Positions 8,993 through 17,925 of a stretch of DNA of 64,000 nt are shown here, in pieces; position 1 is the stretch's first letter, and every line of letters begins with the position of its first letter. The position numbers and the translations under genes were made by a program. The DNA comes from Bacillus sp. ISL-18 (GTDB taxonomy: Bacteria; Bacillota; Bacilli; Bacillales; Cytobacillaceae). The notes under the pieces are model-generated. The model was given only the letters and a program-made list of their open reading frames with translations, did no database searches and had not been told where the DNA came from. The DNA is taken from positions 117,127 through 181,126 of the forward strand of contig NZ_JAGGQG010000019.1 of assembly GCF_018613415.1 (NCBI RefSeq), given 5' to 3'.

Positions 8993-9105
8993 CGACGTAT
9001 GGACTGGAGCCCATCGACTGAGATAAAGGAAACACGAAGAGCGTTAGCGATTCGATGTTGACTTATCGTAGGGAGATGGGCGAAGTACACTAGTCGCTGG
9101 GCGCT
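8980..9105. repeat. Structured intergenic repeat overlapping the PBP 3' end
   Basis: An imperfect long inverted repeat. AGCGCCC (8980-8986) and AGCGAC (8991-8996) are complemented by GTCGCT and GGGCGCT (9093-9105), and inside them GCCCATC (9009-9015) pairs with GATGGGC (9075-9081). It is GC-richer than the flanks. The left arm contains the last codons of the PBP gene. From memory, elements with AGCGC...GGGCGCTGGAGCT ends recur between genes in Bacillaceae; no transposase is encoded here. Confidence 0.65.
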
Positions 9106-9118
9106 GGAGCTGGACATG

Positions 9119-9156
9119 AACAAGAAATAGGGTGCCATTTGCACCTTATTCTTGTT
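9119..9156. other. Intergenic stem-loop without T tract
   Basis: AACAAGAAATAGGGTGC and GCACCTTATTCTTGTT pair with one bulge around a short loop. There is no T run on either strand, so termination is uncertain. It separates the PBP gene from the converging molybdenum hydroxylase operon. Confidence 0.45.
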
Positions 9157-9201
9157 ATTGGGAAAAGAAAAACGCCTAGCGGCTAGTTTGACTAGACACT
9201 G

Positions 9202-9657
9202 CTAACTTTTTCGTAACACTGATTTTACAGCTTTTTCTATCTCTGCATAACTCGTGCAGCGGCATATATTGGATTCCAGCCATTCCTTTATCGTTTCATC
9301 ATCCGCATCAGGATGCTGTTGGATTAACGAATGACAATTCATGATAAATCCAGGTGTACAATAACCGCACTGAAAGGCAAAATGTTCGATAAATGCTGTC
9401 TGAATCGGAGCTCCATTCAGACCTTCAATTGTCGTCACTTTTTTCCCTACTGCTTCCACTGCCAGCATCAAGCATGACTTCATCGGCCATGAATCAATAT
9501 TAATCGTACATGCGCCGCAGTCACCATTTAAACAGCCGGGTTTTGCCCCAGTCAGACCAAGATAACTGCGAAGAGCATACAAAAGAGTATCAGCCGGACT
9601 GACCGATAAAGTGTGACTTTCGCCATTCACATCCAACGTAATAGGATAGCTTCTCAA
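9202..9657 (-). CDS. Molybdenum hydroxylase, [2Fe-2S] small subunit
   Basis: A 151-residue electron-transfer subunit of the xanthine dehydrogenase family. The plant-ferredoxin cluster is bound by C42, C47, C50 and C62, and the second cluster by C97, C100, C132 and C134; all eight cysteines are present. It passes electrons from the molybdenum site to the FAD subunit. The start is TTG at 9657 behind GGGGAGGAG. It is the last gene of the operon, 18 bp after the FAD subunit. PucE of B. subtilis is the likely counterpart, but the substrate is not proven. Confidence 0.9.
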   Translation of the reverse strand: MRSYPITLDVNGESHTLSVSPADTLLYALRSYLGLTGAKPGCLNGDCGACTINIDSWPMKSCLMLAVEAVGKKVTTIEGLNGAPIQTAFIEHFAFQCGYCTPGFIMNCHSLIQQHPDADDETIKEWLESNICRCTSYAEIEKAVKSVLRKS

Positions 9658-9675
9658 ACCCTTTCTCCTCCCCTT

Positions 9676-10515
9676 TTAATCCTGTGCATGTTCCAGAGCT
9701 TTTACCGCATCCAAAAGTAAATTTCGCAGCACAAATAGCCGGTATTCCTTGGACCCTTCAATATCTTCTAAAATTGGCTGAGGTAGGCCAGCAATAGCTC
9801 CGTCAATCCTTGTTGCAAGCGATTGTCCCTGAGTATTGAGCGATTCCTCTACTGCGGAAGACCGGAACGGAAATGGACATAACCCACTAACTGCTACCCG
9901 GATCTTTTGATTAACTTTTAAGGCAGCCAACGTAATCAGCGGATAACCGGTCTCCCATTGCTGCCTTCGTTTAACTGTAAAATACGGAGCATGAATAAAC
10001 GAAAGGTCCGTAGCCGTTTGCACTAAAAATTCGCCTTTGTTTAAGCGTAAATGTCCTTGAAATAAATCATTAATGGGAACGATTTTTTTTCCTTCAGCTC
10101 CATTAATCATGACTCTGCTATCAGTCAGTAAAAAGGGCAGAACCGCTTCCCTGTAAAAAATCCGCGCACAAATATTGCCGCCCAATGTGATTTTCCCGCG
10201 CGCCGAATGATCGGCAACTTGACTAGCTGTTTTCGTTAAAAGTGGAAAATGATTCGCTTCCTCGATAACAGTTAATGAGAGTGAACTTCCGAGCAACAAT
10301 TGGTCTCCACTTACCTCCATGGCATTGCATTCAGGAATCCCTTTAATGTCAATGACTGCCTCCGTGTACGCTAAGTCAATTCTTCCGAGCGTCAATAATT
10401 CTGTTCCACCGGAAAAATAAAATGGCTGCTTCCCCTGTTGATCTGAATATTGATATAAATCGACCGCCTCTTTTAACGTTTCTGGACGATAATAATCAAA
10501 ATCAAAGGGGAGCAT
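9676..10515 (-). CDS. Molybdenum hydroxylase, FAD-binding medium subunit
   Basis: A 279-residue CoxM/PucC-type subunit. The N-terminal FAD-binding motif FSGGTELLTLGRID and the central motif SARGKITLGGNICA are the family flavin-binding loops, and the CO dehydrogenase flavoprotein C-terminal domain follows. It takes electrons from the iron-sulfur subunit and passes them to NAD or another acceptor. The ATG overlaps the end of the large-subunit gene by 14 bp and has AAAGGAGG upstream, which implies coupled translation. Confidence 0.9.
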   Translation of the reverse strand: MLPFDFDYYRPETLKEAVDLYQYSDQQGKQPFYFSGGTELLTLGRIDLAYTEAVIDIKGIPECNAMEVSGDQLLLGSSLSLTVIEEANHFPLLTKTASQVADHSARGKITLGGNICARIFYREAVLPFLLTDSRVMINGAEGKKIVPINDLFQGHLRLNKGEFLVQTATDLSFIHAPYFTVKRRQQWETGYPLITLAALKVNQKIRVAVSGLCPFPFRSSAVEESLNTQGQSLATRIDGAIAGLPQPILEDIEGSKEYRLFVLRNLLLDAVKALEHAQD

Positions 10516-12832
10516 GACCAGCCGCCTCCTTTGCCTTCCAGATTAATTCAGGGATGAGCGGAAGATTTCGAAGCGAAACACCCGCAGCGATCGATAAAGC
10601 ATTTCCGAGCGCCCCAGGCATTCCCATTAGACCATGCTCCCCGACCCCGCGCGCACCATACGGTCCATCTATCTGGGGTGTCTCGACAAAGCCAACCAAA
10701 TACTCGGGATGTTCACCGTAGCGTAACGGCCGATACGTCCGCAGCTGAGGATTTAAAACTCGGCCAAGTTCATCAAAATAAAAAGTTTCTCTTCCAGCAA
10801 AGGCCAATCCCATGCTCATTGCACCCATTACTTGACCAAGGGCTGCCTTTTCGTTCATTACCTTCCCAATATCCACTACCGTACATGCTTTTAACAGTCG
10901 ATAGGTATAATCCCTTCGGTCTAACTCAATTTCAACCCCATAAGCAGCAACGGTCCACTCTGGACCTGGCTTTCCTTCACCTGTTTCCGGGTCCAAGTGG
11001 GTTAGATGACGTAAAATAAATTTGCCACGGCCAATAATTTGCCCCCCAATTGAATTACCATTTGGGTATTGATAGCCGTAGCCAACATCCTTGAAATCAA
11101 GACCGATAGACGGATCATCCCGTAAAAAGACACGGCTGTTGGCAACTTCAATATCCTCGATTGGTGCCCGCAGGACACATGAAGCGGTCTCTTTTAACTG
11201 ACGAATCACATCATCTGCTGCATTAAGGACAGCCCTTCCGCCCATGTAAGTACCACGGCTCGCCACGGTCTTCCAATGTTCAGGTGTCGTTTGGGTATCA
11301 ACTTCCATTCTGACATGGATTTTATCCACATCCATTTTTAACCGTTCGGCTAGGATCTGAGCTAGAATTGTTTTAGTGCCAGTGCCAATTTCAATGACCC
11401 CAGACATCAAATTAAGACTTCCATCCCGGTTGAAGGTAATAATTGCCCCTGAAGGTGCGTTCGGGTCAATAGTCGAAGTTTTCCAGCTGGCGCTTACTCC
11501 CTTAACCCTCACATATCGTTCATCTATTTCCTTTATCGCACCTTCTTCCCATTTCATTAAATCCCGGACCTTTTCAATACATTTTTGCAGATTACCGACA
11601 TTGCTTTTATTCAGCTTCACCCTTGTGGGCGTGGTATGGCCTGGCATAATTGCATTGAGGTAGCGCAGCTCTAACGGATCCATATTTAATCTTTGCGCTA
11701 GGATATCCATGGTTCGTTCCATGCAAAACGACAACTCTGAATGACTAAAGCCCCGAAATGGCGAAGCATAAGGATGATTCGTATACATACAGTAGGAATT
11801 ACACCAGACATTTTCAATGTTATAGGGTCCCGTACAATCGACTGCCCCAGACCTGGTCACATCAATTGCCTTATCTGAATAGGCACCGCCATCCCATAGA
11901 AACTCGATGTCCGCAGCCATTATTTTTCCATTCCGATTGGCTCCTAATTTAATAGTGGCATCCAAGCCAATATGACAGGGAGAGGTAATAATATCTTGTT
12001 CGCGTTCATTTAGTATTTTAACAGGCTTTCCGCCGACCGCCTTGGAACCAAGGTAAGCAAGAACCTCTAATTGGACTGCTGCTTTCCCTCCATAGGCGCC
12101 GCCAACCAGCGGTGTATGGACAATAATTTTCCCCATATCCTCATTAAAGTATTGTGCAATTAGCCGTTTGACCATAAATGGAGCTTGTGATGAAGTCATG
12201 ATTAAGATCGTTCCATCCGGCTTGATTTCAGCGGTTGCACATCTTGTTTCCATGGCGGCATGATCAGAAGGTGCAAAGGAAAAACTCTCCTGGACTACTA
12301 TTTCACTCGCTGCCCAGCCAGCCTCCAAATTACCTTTCCGAATTTTAATCAAGGTTGCAATATTGGTTCCAGGAACCGGGTGGGAATCCTTATCCTTATC
12401 ATAGTGACCAAGATCTTCATGGACCAGTGGTGCCCCTTGTTTAAATGCCTGGGTCGGTGAATTGACAACCGGAAGTAATTCATATTGAACCTTTATTAGG
12501 TCTGCCGCCTTTTTAGCTTGAGCAGGGGTATCTGCTACGACAAGTGCGACTGGTTCACCGTGGTATCGAACTTTATCAACCGCGATAGGCGGCCGATCCC
12601 GAATCGCTTCCCCTGTTAACGGAAAGTGCCGGCCGGCAAGGATCGCTCTGACGCCCGGTACCTGTGATGCTTCCATTGTGTTAATACTAACAATCTTGGC
12701 ATGACCATACGGGCTGATGACCATTTTTCCGGATAGCATTGGCTTGTTAAAATAATCATTCGTATACATGGCCCGACCTGTCACCTTATCGAGTGCATCT
12801 TTCCGAATAACACTTTTTCCAATTACCTCCAC
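10502..12832 (-). CDS. Molybdenum hydroxylase, molybdopterin-binding large subunit
   Basis: A 776-residue catalytic subunit of the xanthine dehydrogenase/aldehyde oxidase family. The N-terminal a/b hammerhead domain is followed by the molybdopterin domain, with GGAYGGKA, SPFRGFSHSE and the C-terminal GARGVGEHGL, whose glutamate is the usual catalytic base. The CO dehydrogenase active loop (AYRCSFR) is absent, so this is not a CO oxidiser. GTG at 12832 has AGGAGG seven bases upstream and replaces a longer frame that would run into the preceding gene. Purines are the likely substrate by analogy with puc genes, but other N-heterocycles or aldehydes are possible. Confidence 0.9.
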   Translation of the reverse strand: MEVIGKSVIRKDALDKVTGRAMYTNDYFNKPMLSGKMVISPYGHAKIVSINTMEASQVPGVRAILAGRHFPLTGEAIRDRPPIAVDKVRYHGEPVALVVADTPAQAKKAADLIKVQYELLPVVNSPTQAFKQGAPLVHEDLGHYDKDKDSHPVPGTNIATLIKIRKGNLEAGWAASEIVVQESFSFAPSDHAAMETRCATAEIKPDGTILIMTSSQAPFMVKRLIAQYFNEDMGKIIVHTPLVGGAYGGKAAVQLEVLAYLGSKAVGGKPVKILNEREQDIITSPCHIGLDATIKLGANRNGKIMAADIEFLWDGGAYSDKAIDVTRSGAVDCTGPYNIENVWCNSYCMYTNHPYASPFRGFSHSELSFCMERTMDILAQRLNMDPLELRYLNAIMPGHTTPTRVKLNKSNVGNLQKCIEKVRDLMKWEEGAIKEIDERYVRVKGVSASWKTSTIDPNAPSGAIITFNRDGSLNLMSGVIEIGTGTKTILAQILAERLKMDVDKIHVRMEVDTQTTPEHWKTVASRGTYMGGRAVLNAADDVIRQLKETASCVLRAPIEDIEVANSRVFLRDDPSIGLDFKDVGYGYQYPNGNSIGGQIIGRGKFILRHLTHLDPETGEGKPGPEWTVAAYGVEIELDRRDYTYRLLKACTVVDIGKVMNEKAALGQVMGAMSMGLAFAGRETFYFDELGRVLNPQLRTYRPLRYGEHPEYLVGFVETPQIDGPYGARGVGEHGLMGMPGALGNALSIAAGVSLRNLPLIPELIWKAKEAAGHAPL

Positions 12833-12857
12833 AGCAAAACCTCCTAACACACATCCG

Positions 12858-13874
12858 TTAATCTGGAATGGTCCATAGCAGTTCAACTCTTTCGTGCGCT
12901 GGTTTTCTCCATACTTGAATCATTTGTGCCACGATACTAACGGCTATTTCCACGGGACCCATCGCCCCAATTGAAGTTCCCATCGGCGAAAACATCCCCT
13001 TGGGAATTTCTTCCCCATTTAGCAATCGTCTTGTTCTTTCTTTAGGTCCCAAAACTCCTAAATAGCGGATATTTTCATTTGAAATTCTTCTAACTAACTC
13101 TTGATCTCGTTTAAATTGATGGGTCATAATCACGATAAAATCATAGGGGGAAAATGAGATTTGTTTAAGCAGATCTTGTGGAAACCCCTGGATCACTAGA
13201 GTTGCTGCTGGAAAGTGCTTCTTTTGACATAAGGCCTCCCGCCAGTCACAAACCATGACTGTAAAACCGGTTTCGGCAGCTAATGATACGAGTGGTCTTG
13301 CATCAGGACCAGCACCGAAAACAATTAAACGCGGTTTTGGATAAATTGTTTGTTGAAAGATAGATGACCCATCCCTTGTAATGATGCCGCTTTTCGAGGT
13401 AAATTCAATTGTCGGCAATGATCCCGACCAGTTTCCAAATGGCTCCCCGTCCTCTTCAATAAACACATATTCTCCGAGATCAACCAGTTTTTTTAAGACA
13501 ATAACAGGCTTTTGCTGACGTAGAAGTTCTTTAACCATATGAAGGTCCTCTGTTAATTGCTCGGTTACCGGTTCAAGTAATATATCAATTGTGCCATTAC
13601 AGCCTGCGCCCTGCCCCCAGTCAAGATCATCCTCCATATACAGATCGTATTGGATAATCGTCGCCTCTTGTTTACGAAAAACTTCTCTCACTTTTACAGC
13701 CAGGTCTTCTTCTAGACAGCCTGCTGTTAACATCCCAATTTGTGTTCCGTCCGAAAAAAAGAGCATCGAGGAACCTTCTTTTTTATAGGCAGACCCGTTT
13801 ACACCGACGATGGTTGCGATGACTTTTTCTTCAGGATAATGAAGAACATCTAAAATTTGATAAAAATCCTCCAC
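12858..13874 (-). CDS. XdhC/CoxI-family cofactor maturation protein (PucA-like)
   Basis: A 338-residue protein with an XdhC/CoxI domain at the N-terminus (ATIVGVNGSAYKKEGSSMLFF, GCLEEDL) and a Rossmann-type C-terminal domain (LIVFGAGPDARPLVSLAAETGF). Relatives bind and sulfurate molybdenum cofactor and insert it into the hydroxylase. It is first in the operon, 25 bp before the large subunit. The start is GTG at 13874 behind GAGGG. B. subtilis pucABCDE also carries pucB for cofactor cytosine transfer, and no such gene is seen here. Confidence 0.88.
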   Translation of the reverse strand: MEDFYQILDVLHYPEEKVIATIVGVNGSAYKKEGSSMLFFSDGTQIGMLTAGCLEEDLAVKVREVFRKQEATIIQYDLYMEDDLDWGQGAGCNGTIDILLEPVTEQLTEDLHMVKELLRQQKPVIVLKKLVDLGEYVFIEEDGEPFGNWSGSLPTIEFTSKSGIITRDGSSIFQQTIYPKPRLIVFGAGPDARPLVSLAAETGFTVMVCDWREALCQKKHFPAATLVIQGFPQDLLKQISFSPYDFIVIMTHQFKRDQELVRRISNENIRYLGVLGPKERTRRLLNGEEIPKGMFSPMGTSIGAMGPVEIAVSIVAQMIQVWRKPAHERVELLWTIPD

Positions 13875-14040
13875 ACTTTTCCCTCACTTTTAAGCGTAAA
13901 TATCCACTATTGTTATTTATATTAAGCGGGATGCTATTCCTAGAATGATTTATTTATTTCTACGAAGGAAATGTTGCAGAATAAACTCTAATGAGCATCT
14001 ATTAAAAACTTCAAAAACTATTAATTATTCCTTCATAGTT

Positions 14041-14152
14041 TTGTCATATTTATCTTTTAAGATATAGACAGGTTCTATTAAAGAACCTTTAACCTCCGCC
14101 CCCCTTTATATAGATTAGGTTTGATTTGCCCGGCATTTGCCGGGTTATTTTT
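14041..14152 (+). ncRNA. Candidate C-rich small RNA with its own promoter and terminator
   Basis: The plus strand of the 324-bp gap at 13875-14198 holds TTGTCA, 16 bases, TATAGA (14041-14068). A small hairpin (GGTTCT/AGAACC, 14071-14087), a C-rich single-stranded stretch (CCTCCGCCCCCC) and a perfect terminator (CCCGGC/GCCGGG, 14129-14144, then TTATTTTTTTT) follow. No reading frame fits and no plus-strand gene lies upstream to use that terminator. The layout resembles Firmicutes small RNAs that pair with SD sequences through C-rich loops (RsaE/RoxS, FsrA type). This is inference only. Confidence 0.45.
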
Positions 14153-14165
14153 TTTACAAAAAAAA

Positions 14166-14189
14166 GCACGCACATCGAAATGTGCGCGC
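14166..14189 (-). terminator. Rho-independent terminator of the Gln-rich protein gene
   Basis: CGCACAT and ATGTGCG with flanking GC pairs form the stem around CGAA; on the minus strand a run of ten T follows. Confidence 0.85.
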
Positions 14190-14198
14190 TTTTTAGCT

Positions 14199-14561
14199 TT
14201 AGCGGAATGATGGGGTTTGATTTTGTTGAAATGTCTGGGTTTGGAAAGCAGGCTGTACATTTGTACCTGTTTGATATCCATATGTCCCCATTTGACCCGC
14301 AAGCTCTCTCTCCAATTGATTACACTGTGCAATAACTTCTTGGCATCGTTGGATCGCTATCTCATGCCCTTGTAAGCTTTGCTGAATCGTTTGGACCGCC
14401 ATTCTTTCTTTTTGCAGCATTTGCTCGAGCATCCGAACATTTTGCTGCTCGTTTTGCAGCATTTGTTGGTATTGCTGATTACTTAATTGTGTCTGCTGAA
14501 TAAGCTGCTGTGAAAGCTGACGGCATTGAAAAACGTGTGTAATCGTATGTTGAGCGTTCAT
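14199..14561 (-). CDS. Small glutamine-rich coiled-coil protein of unknown function
   Basis: A 120-residue protein that I do not recognise. About a quarter of the residues are glutamine. Residues 10-90 look like a continuous helix with heptad-like QQ/L/M spacing, and the C-terminal 30 residues are Gln/Thr/Pro/Phe-rich and probably disordered. No signal peptide or membrane helix. ATG at 14561 with GGAGG at good spacing. Composition resembles some spore-coat or spore-associated proteins, but no motif supports this. It has its own terminator and stands alone. Confidence 0.75.
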   Translation of the reverse strand: MNAQHTITHVFQCRQLSQQLIQQTQLSNQQYQQMLQNEQQNVRMLEQMLQKERMAVQTIQQSLQGHEIAIQRCQEVIAQCNQLERELAGQMGTYGYQTGTNVQPAFQTQTFQQNQTPSFR

Positions 14562-14829
14562 GTCATTACCTCCATTATTTGGATATCAAATGCAATACAA
14601 TCCCTGCTGGATCAATGGATTGAACCTTCAACCCAAGATTATAATTCGCACTTTCAGCGGCTTTCATTCTGAATAAAACTACCAATAAATGTGTGATTGT
14701 CAGGTTATTATTAAGGAAAAGATAAGCAAAAAAGCTGTTCCCCTTCAAAAAATCATTTCCACTCTCTAAGTATACTTCAACCTATCCCTGTCAATAACAA
14801 TACCAATGGAACGTGAGAGGATGATAACA

Positions 14830-15180
14830 ATGAACGGATTATATTTTATTAATGACCGTATTTCCATTGGGGGTCTAACTAAGGAAGAAAGTAGTATTTT
14901 ACAAGAACAAGCCATTAAAAAATACCTTGAGGAACAAAGTATTCAGATCGTTACCCTAAACCCGTATCAATTGAAGGAGTATTACACTGTTCCTCATGCA
15001 TTGCTGTATGATTTACATAAAACGAATACCTCAATAGATTATTTCGTTTATTATTCCCAACAAGCAGTTGAAGAATTTATTTATTCCTATCCAGCAAAAT
15101 GGCTTATATTAAAAAGCTATTTTAACCATACGATCATGCTTAAAAAGCAAACAGATTTTGACCAACAGCAAGCCATTTAG
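14830..15180 (+). CDS. Hypothetical protein, 116 residues
   Basis: Not recognised. The ATG at 14830 has GAGAGG upstream; earlier ATGs in the same frame lack an SD. The predicted fold alternates strands and helices (GLYFINDRISIGG, then helix, then IQIVTLNPYQL), loosely like the N-terminal half of serine recombinases but with no catalytic serine, so this is only a resemblance. Its TAG stop overlaps the TAA stop of the converging sensor kinase by two bases. Confidence 0.65.
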   Translation: MNGLYFINDRISIGGLTKEESSILQEQAIKKYLEEQSIQIVTLNPYQLKEYYTVPHALLYDLHKTNTSIDYFVYYSQQAVEEFIYSYPAKWLILKSYFNHTIMLKKQTDFDQQQAI

Positions 15181-16604
15181 CTGTTAGTGGTTTGAAAGGG
15201 GAGCCAAATGGTCACATTTGTCCCATTTCCTTCCTGACTTTCAATGTTGATCCATCCTTGATGCGCCTCGACAATTCGGTAGCAGGTCATGAGACCAAGA
15301 CCTGTGCCTCTTTCCTTGGTTGAGTAAAACGGCTCGCCAAGCTTCGATAATCGTTCACGGGGAATACCGCAGCCATTATCGATAATTTCGATCGTCACGC
15401 CTGTGCTTCCCGGTCTTACTCTAATATGAACCTGTCCCCTATTTGCTGTCGCCTCAAGCGCATTCTGAATAATATTTAGAAACACCTGTGTTAACGAATT
15501 CGGATCGCCCATAATCGATAAATTCGACTGTTCCACATAAAAATGCAACTCCTTACTTGTCAGATTTGCGTCGGGTTTTAACAGTTGGACGACCTGTTCA
15601 ACTAATTGATCAATATAAACATTTGTTAATTTTTCGGTATGTGGTTTGGCCATTGTCAAAAATTCAGAGATAATGACCTCGACTCGATGCAATTCATCAA
15701 GAACAATTTTTAAATAAACCGGGTTCATTTCTTTTTCTGCATTTAGCAACTGCATAAAGCCCTTAATGGGAGTTAATGGATTCCGAATCTCATGAGCCAC
15801 AGCGGCAGCCATCTGCCCTACCACTGCTAATTTTTCAGATTTTCGCAGTCGATCCTGCGTCTCCATTCGCTGCTCAATATCCCGTGAAACCGTTACGATC
15901 TCCTTTACTTCTCCAGTTTCTGGATCACTCAATGCCTTAACCGTCGATTCAAACCAAATAAAAGAACCGTCCTTCTTACGACAACGGCAGGTAATAAGCT
16001 TTATTTCTTCAACTTGGGCACAAATTTGCTGTTTTCTTATTTCGATAAGATCGTCAGGATGGATAAATTCTAGAGGATTTTTTCCAATTACTTCTTCGGG
16101 TTGATATCCTAATAAGGTTTGAACGGAAGGAGAAATATAAAGGCAGGTAAAATCAACTTTATGTAACATGATGATATCAGAAGAATGCTCAGCTAGAAGC
16201 CGGTATTTTTTCTCTCTATATTTTAGAGCGTTCTCCATTTCTTTTTTCTCCGTGATATCGAGAACTTGACCGAGTAAAAACTCTTCACCCGTCAACTTTT
16301 CCTTGATTCTAGAAACCGTTAATACCCCTGTTTTAATATCACCTGACTTGTGGATATACCTCTTTTCAAGCTGATATTCATTTCTTTGATTATCTAATAG
16401 TTCTTTAAATAACCGTGTATCGGTTATCATATCATCAGGGTGAGAAATCTCTTCCACCGACAATTTTTCCAGCTCATCGGAAGAATAGCCAACAAACTCA
16501 CAAAAAGCAGGATTAAATTGGACCATGGTAAAATCGATTGTACTTATTAACTGCGGGATTCGGGATTGATAAAAAATCTCTCGAAAAAGGGTTAAATTTA
16601 ACAT
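15177..16604 (-). CDS. PAS-domain sensor histidine kinase (sporulation KinA/KinE type)
   Basis: A 475-residue cytosolic kinase without membrane helices. It has two PAS domains (about 10-120 and 130-250), each followed by a PAC segment ending DITEKKE and SRDIEQRM. HisKA follows with the H-box AVAHEIRNPLTPIKGFMQL (H271), then an HATPase_c domain with NALEA, DNGCGI and GTGLGL. The H-box is the form seen in Bacillus sporulation phosphorelay kinases. No response regulator is adjacent, which fits an orphan kinase feeding Spo0F. The input signal is unknown. Confidence 0.85.
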   Translation of the reverse strand: MLNLTLFREIFYQSRIPQLISTIDFTMVQFNPAFCEFVGYSSDELEKLSVEEISHPDDMITDTRLFKELLDNQRNEYQLEKRYIHKSGDIKTGVLTVSRIKEKLTGEEFLLGQVLDITEKKEMENALKYREKKYRLLAEHSSDIIMLHKVDFTCLYISPSVQTLLGYQPEEVIGKNPLEFIHPDDLIEIRKQQICAQVEEIKLITCRCRKKDGSFIWFESTVKALSDPETGEVKEIVTVSRDIEQRMETQDRLRKSEKLAVVGQMAAAVAHEIRNPLTPIKGFMQLLNAEKEMNPVYLKIVLDELHRVEVIISEFLTMAKPHTEKLTNVYIDQLVEQVVQLLKPDANLTSKELHFYVEQSNLSIMGDPNSLTQVFLNIIQNALEATANRGQVHIRVRPGSTGVTIEIIDNGCGIPRERLSKLGEPFYSTKERGTGLGLMTCYRIVEAHQGWINIESQEGNGTNVTIWLPFQTTNS

Positions 16605-16794
16605 CTAAGCCTCCAACCATTCCATTCCATTTTTTGAAGATTTTGAGGTCATCAGTCATTTAGAAAAAAAAGACACTTTATAAGTATATAGTGAAACGGC
16701 TAATTCTTAAAGTATTAATTTTCTGATTTTCTGAAAACTTAAAAAAGACATCTCTAACGGTCCTTCCGCTTTAAGACATCCTATTTTTGAAGTA

Positions 16795-17562
16795 TTAATT
16801 TAAGACGGTTCGAGCGCCAAGGTATCTTGGTTTCCAATACGTGTTTGTCATATCGGCAATCGAAACTCCTGATGAGCCAGCTTGTATGAATTTGTTATTC
16901 CCTAAATAAATACCGACATGGGTAGGACCGGGTGCATAGGTTTCGAAAAATACAAGATCTCCCGGAATTGGGGTACTTACGACTTTTAAACCTGACCACT
17001 GCGTGGCAGCAGTCCTAGGAATAGAGATTCCTACTTGTTCAAATACGTATTTTGTATATCCGCTGCAATCAAATCCAGCCGGTGTGTTCCCCCCCCATAA
17101 ATAGGGTGTACCGATATATTTATTGGCCACATCAATAACCACTTGTGCCTTTGAAACCGTAGTTTGTGGAGCAGGTAAAGCGGTATCCGCTGAAGAAACT
17201 TTAAGGACTTGTCCTACTCGAATCGTATCTGATGTTAAATGATTAATAGATTTAAGCTGGGTAACAGAAATGGTAAAGCGAGTACTAATTTTCCAGAGCG
17301 TATCACCGCTTTGAACCGTATAAGTGGTGTCATGGCTGTGCGGGGCCAGTAATGATAGTTTTTGATTAATGTAGAGTGTATCACTTGTAAGCTGATTCCA
17401 AGCCTTTAAGTCCGACACGGATATTTGGTTAGCTTGCGAGACTTTCCAGAGCGTATCACCGGATTGGACGGTATAGATATTTTCATGTGCACTTGCAGTG
17501 CCACTAAAGGATCCAAATAAGATACCTGCAGTTGCAACAGCTGACAATAGAGGCCTTTTCAT
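16795..17562 (-). CDS. Secreted LysM-LysM-NlpC/P60 D,L-endopeptidase
   Basis: A 255-residue cell-wall hydrolase. A signal peptide (1-25, ending TASA) is followed by two LysM repeats (about 29-72 and 80-122, both with YTVQSGDTLWK) that bind peptidoglycan. The C-terminal NlpC/P60 domain carries the catalytic C166 (FDCSGYTKYVF) and H215 (THVGIYLG). It resembles B. subtilis LytE/LytF/CwlS but with fewer LysM repeats. Such enzymes cut the D-Glu-m-Dap bond during growth or cell separation. ATG behind GGAGAGC. No clear terminator was found. Confidence 0.9.
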   Translation of the reverse strand: MKRPLLSAVATAGILFGSFSGTASAHENIYTVQSGDTLWKVSQANQISVSDLKAWNQLTSDTLYINQKLSLLAPHSHDTTYTVQSGDTLWKISTRFTISVTQLKSINHLTSDTIRVGQVLKVSSADTALPAPQTTVSKAQVVIDVANKYIGTPYLWGGNTPAGFDCSGYTKYVFEQVGISIPRTAATQWSGLKVVSTPIPGDLVFFETYAPGPTHVGIYLGNNKFIQAGSSGVSIADMTNTYWKPRYLGARTVLN

Positions 17563-17774
17563 AGTTGGCAGCTCTCCTTCGATTTTTTTGATACTTTTAT
17601 CTTAATAGAGAGCTGTAGATGGTTGTACTGCCAAAGATATGGTTTTCAATGAAGTTATCGCCATTTATGGAAAAAAAATCATCAATTGTGACAACAAGGA
17701 TTGCCGAAAAATCCACAGATAATCAGGTTTGTTTTGCAAATCTCTTAAACTCCATTCATTCCCCTTCATCAAAT

Positions 17775-17791
17775 TGTAACATTATTGTAAT
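17775..17791 (+). promoter_or_regulatory. WalR-like box (TGTAAC-N5-TGTAAT)
   Basis: An exact fit to the WalR consensus TGTWAH-N5-TGTWAH, in the 360-bp divergent region between the LysM hydrolase and the radical SAM gene. Its orientation points towards the radical SAM gene and it is 213 bp from the hydrolase start, so which gene it serves is unclear. Repeated TTGTAA could also suit ResD. The rest of this gap holds AT-rich promoter-like sequence only. Confidence 0.35.
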
Positions 17792-17925
17792 AATATAATC
17801 CGTTCTAAACGAATGTAGAAATATTGTAACAAACCTCTCATCCAAAGAAGAATGTCCTATTTATAATAAAACTATAGAAACAATTTAAATGGTAAGAAAA
17901 ATAATAATGAATTTTGGTGATTATG

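Noticed and set aside
9202-13874. Carbon monoxide dehydrogenase (coxSML)
   Set aside because: The large subunit lacks the CoxL AYRCSFR active-site loop.
14078-14335. Coding frames overlapping 14078-14335 on both strands
   Set aside because: They cross two terminators and the 3' end of the Gln-rich gene, with no SD.
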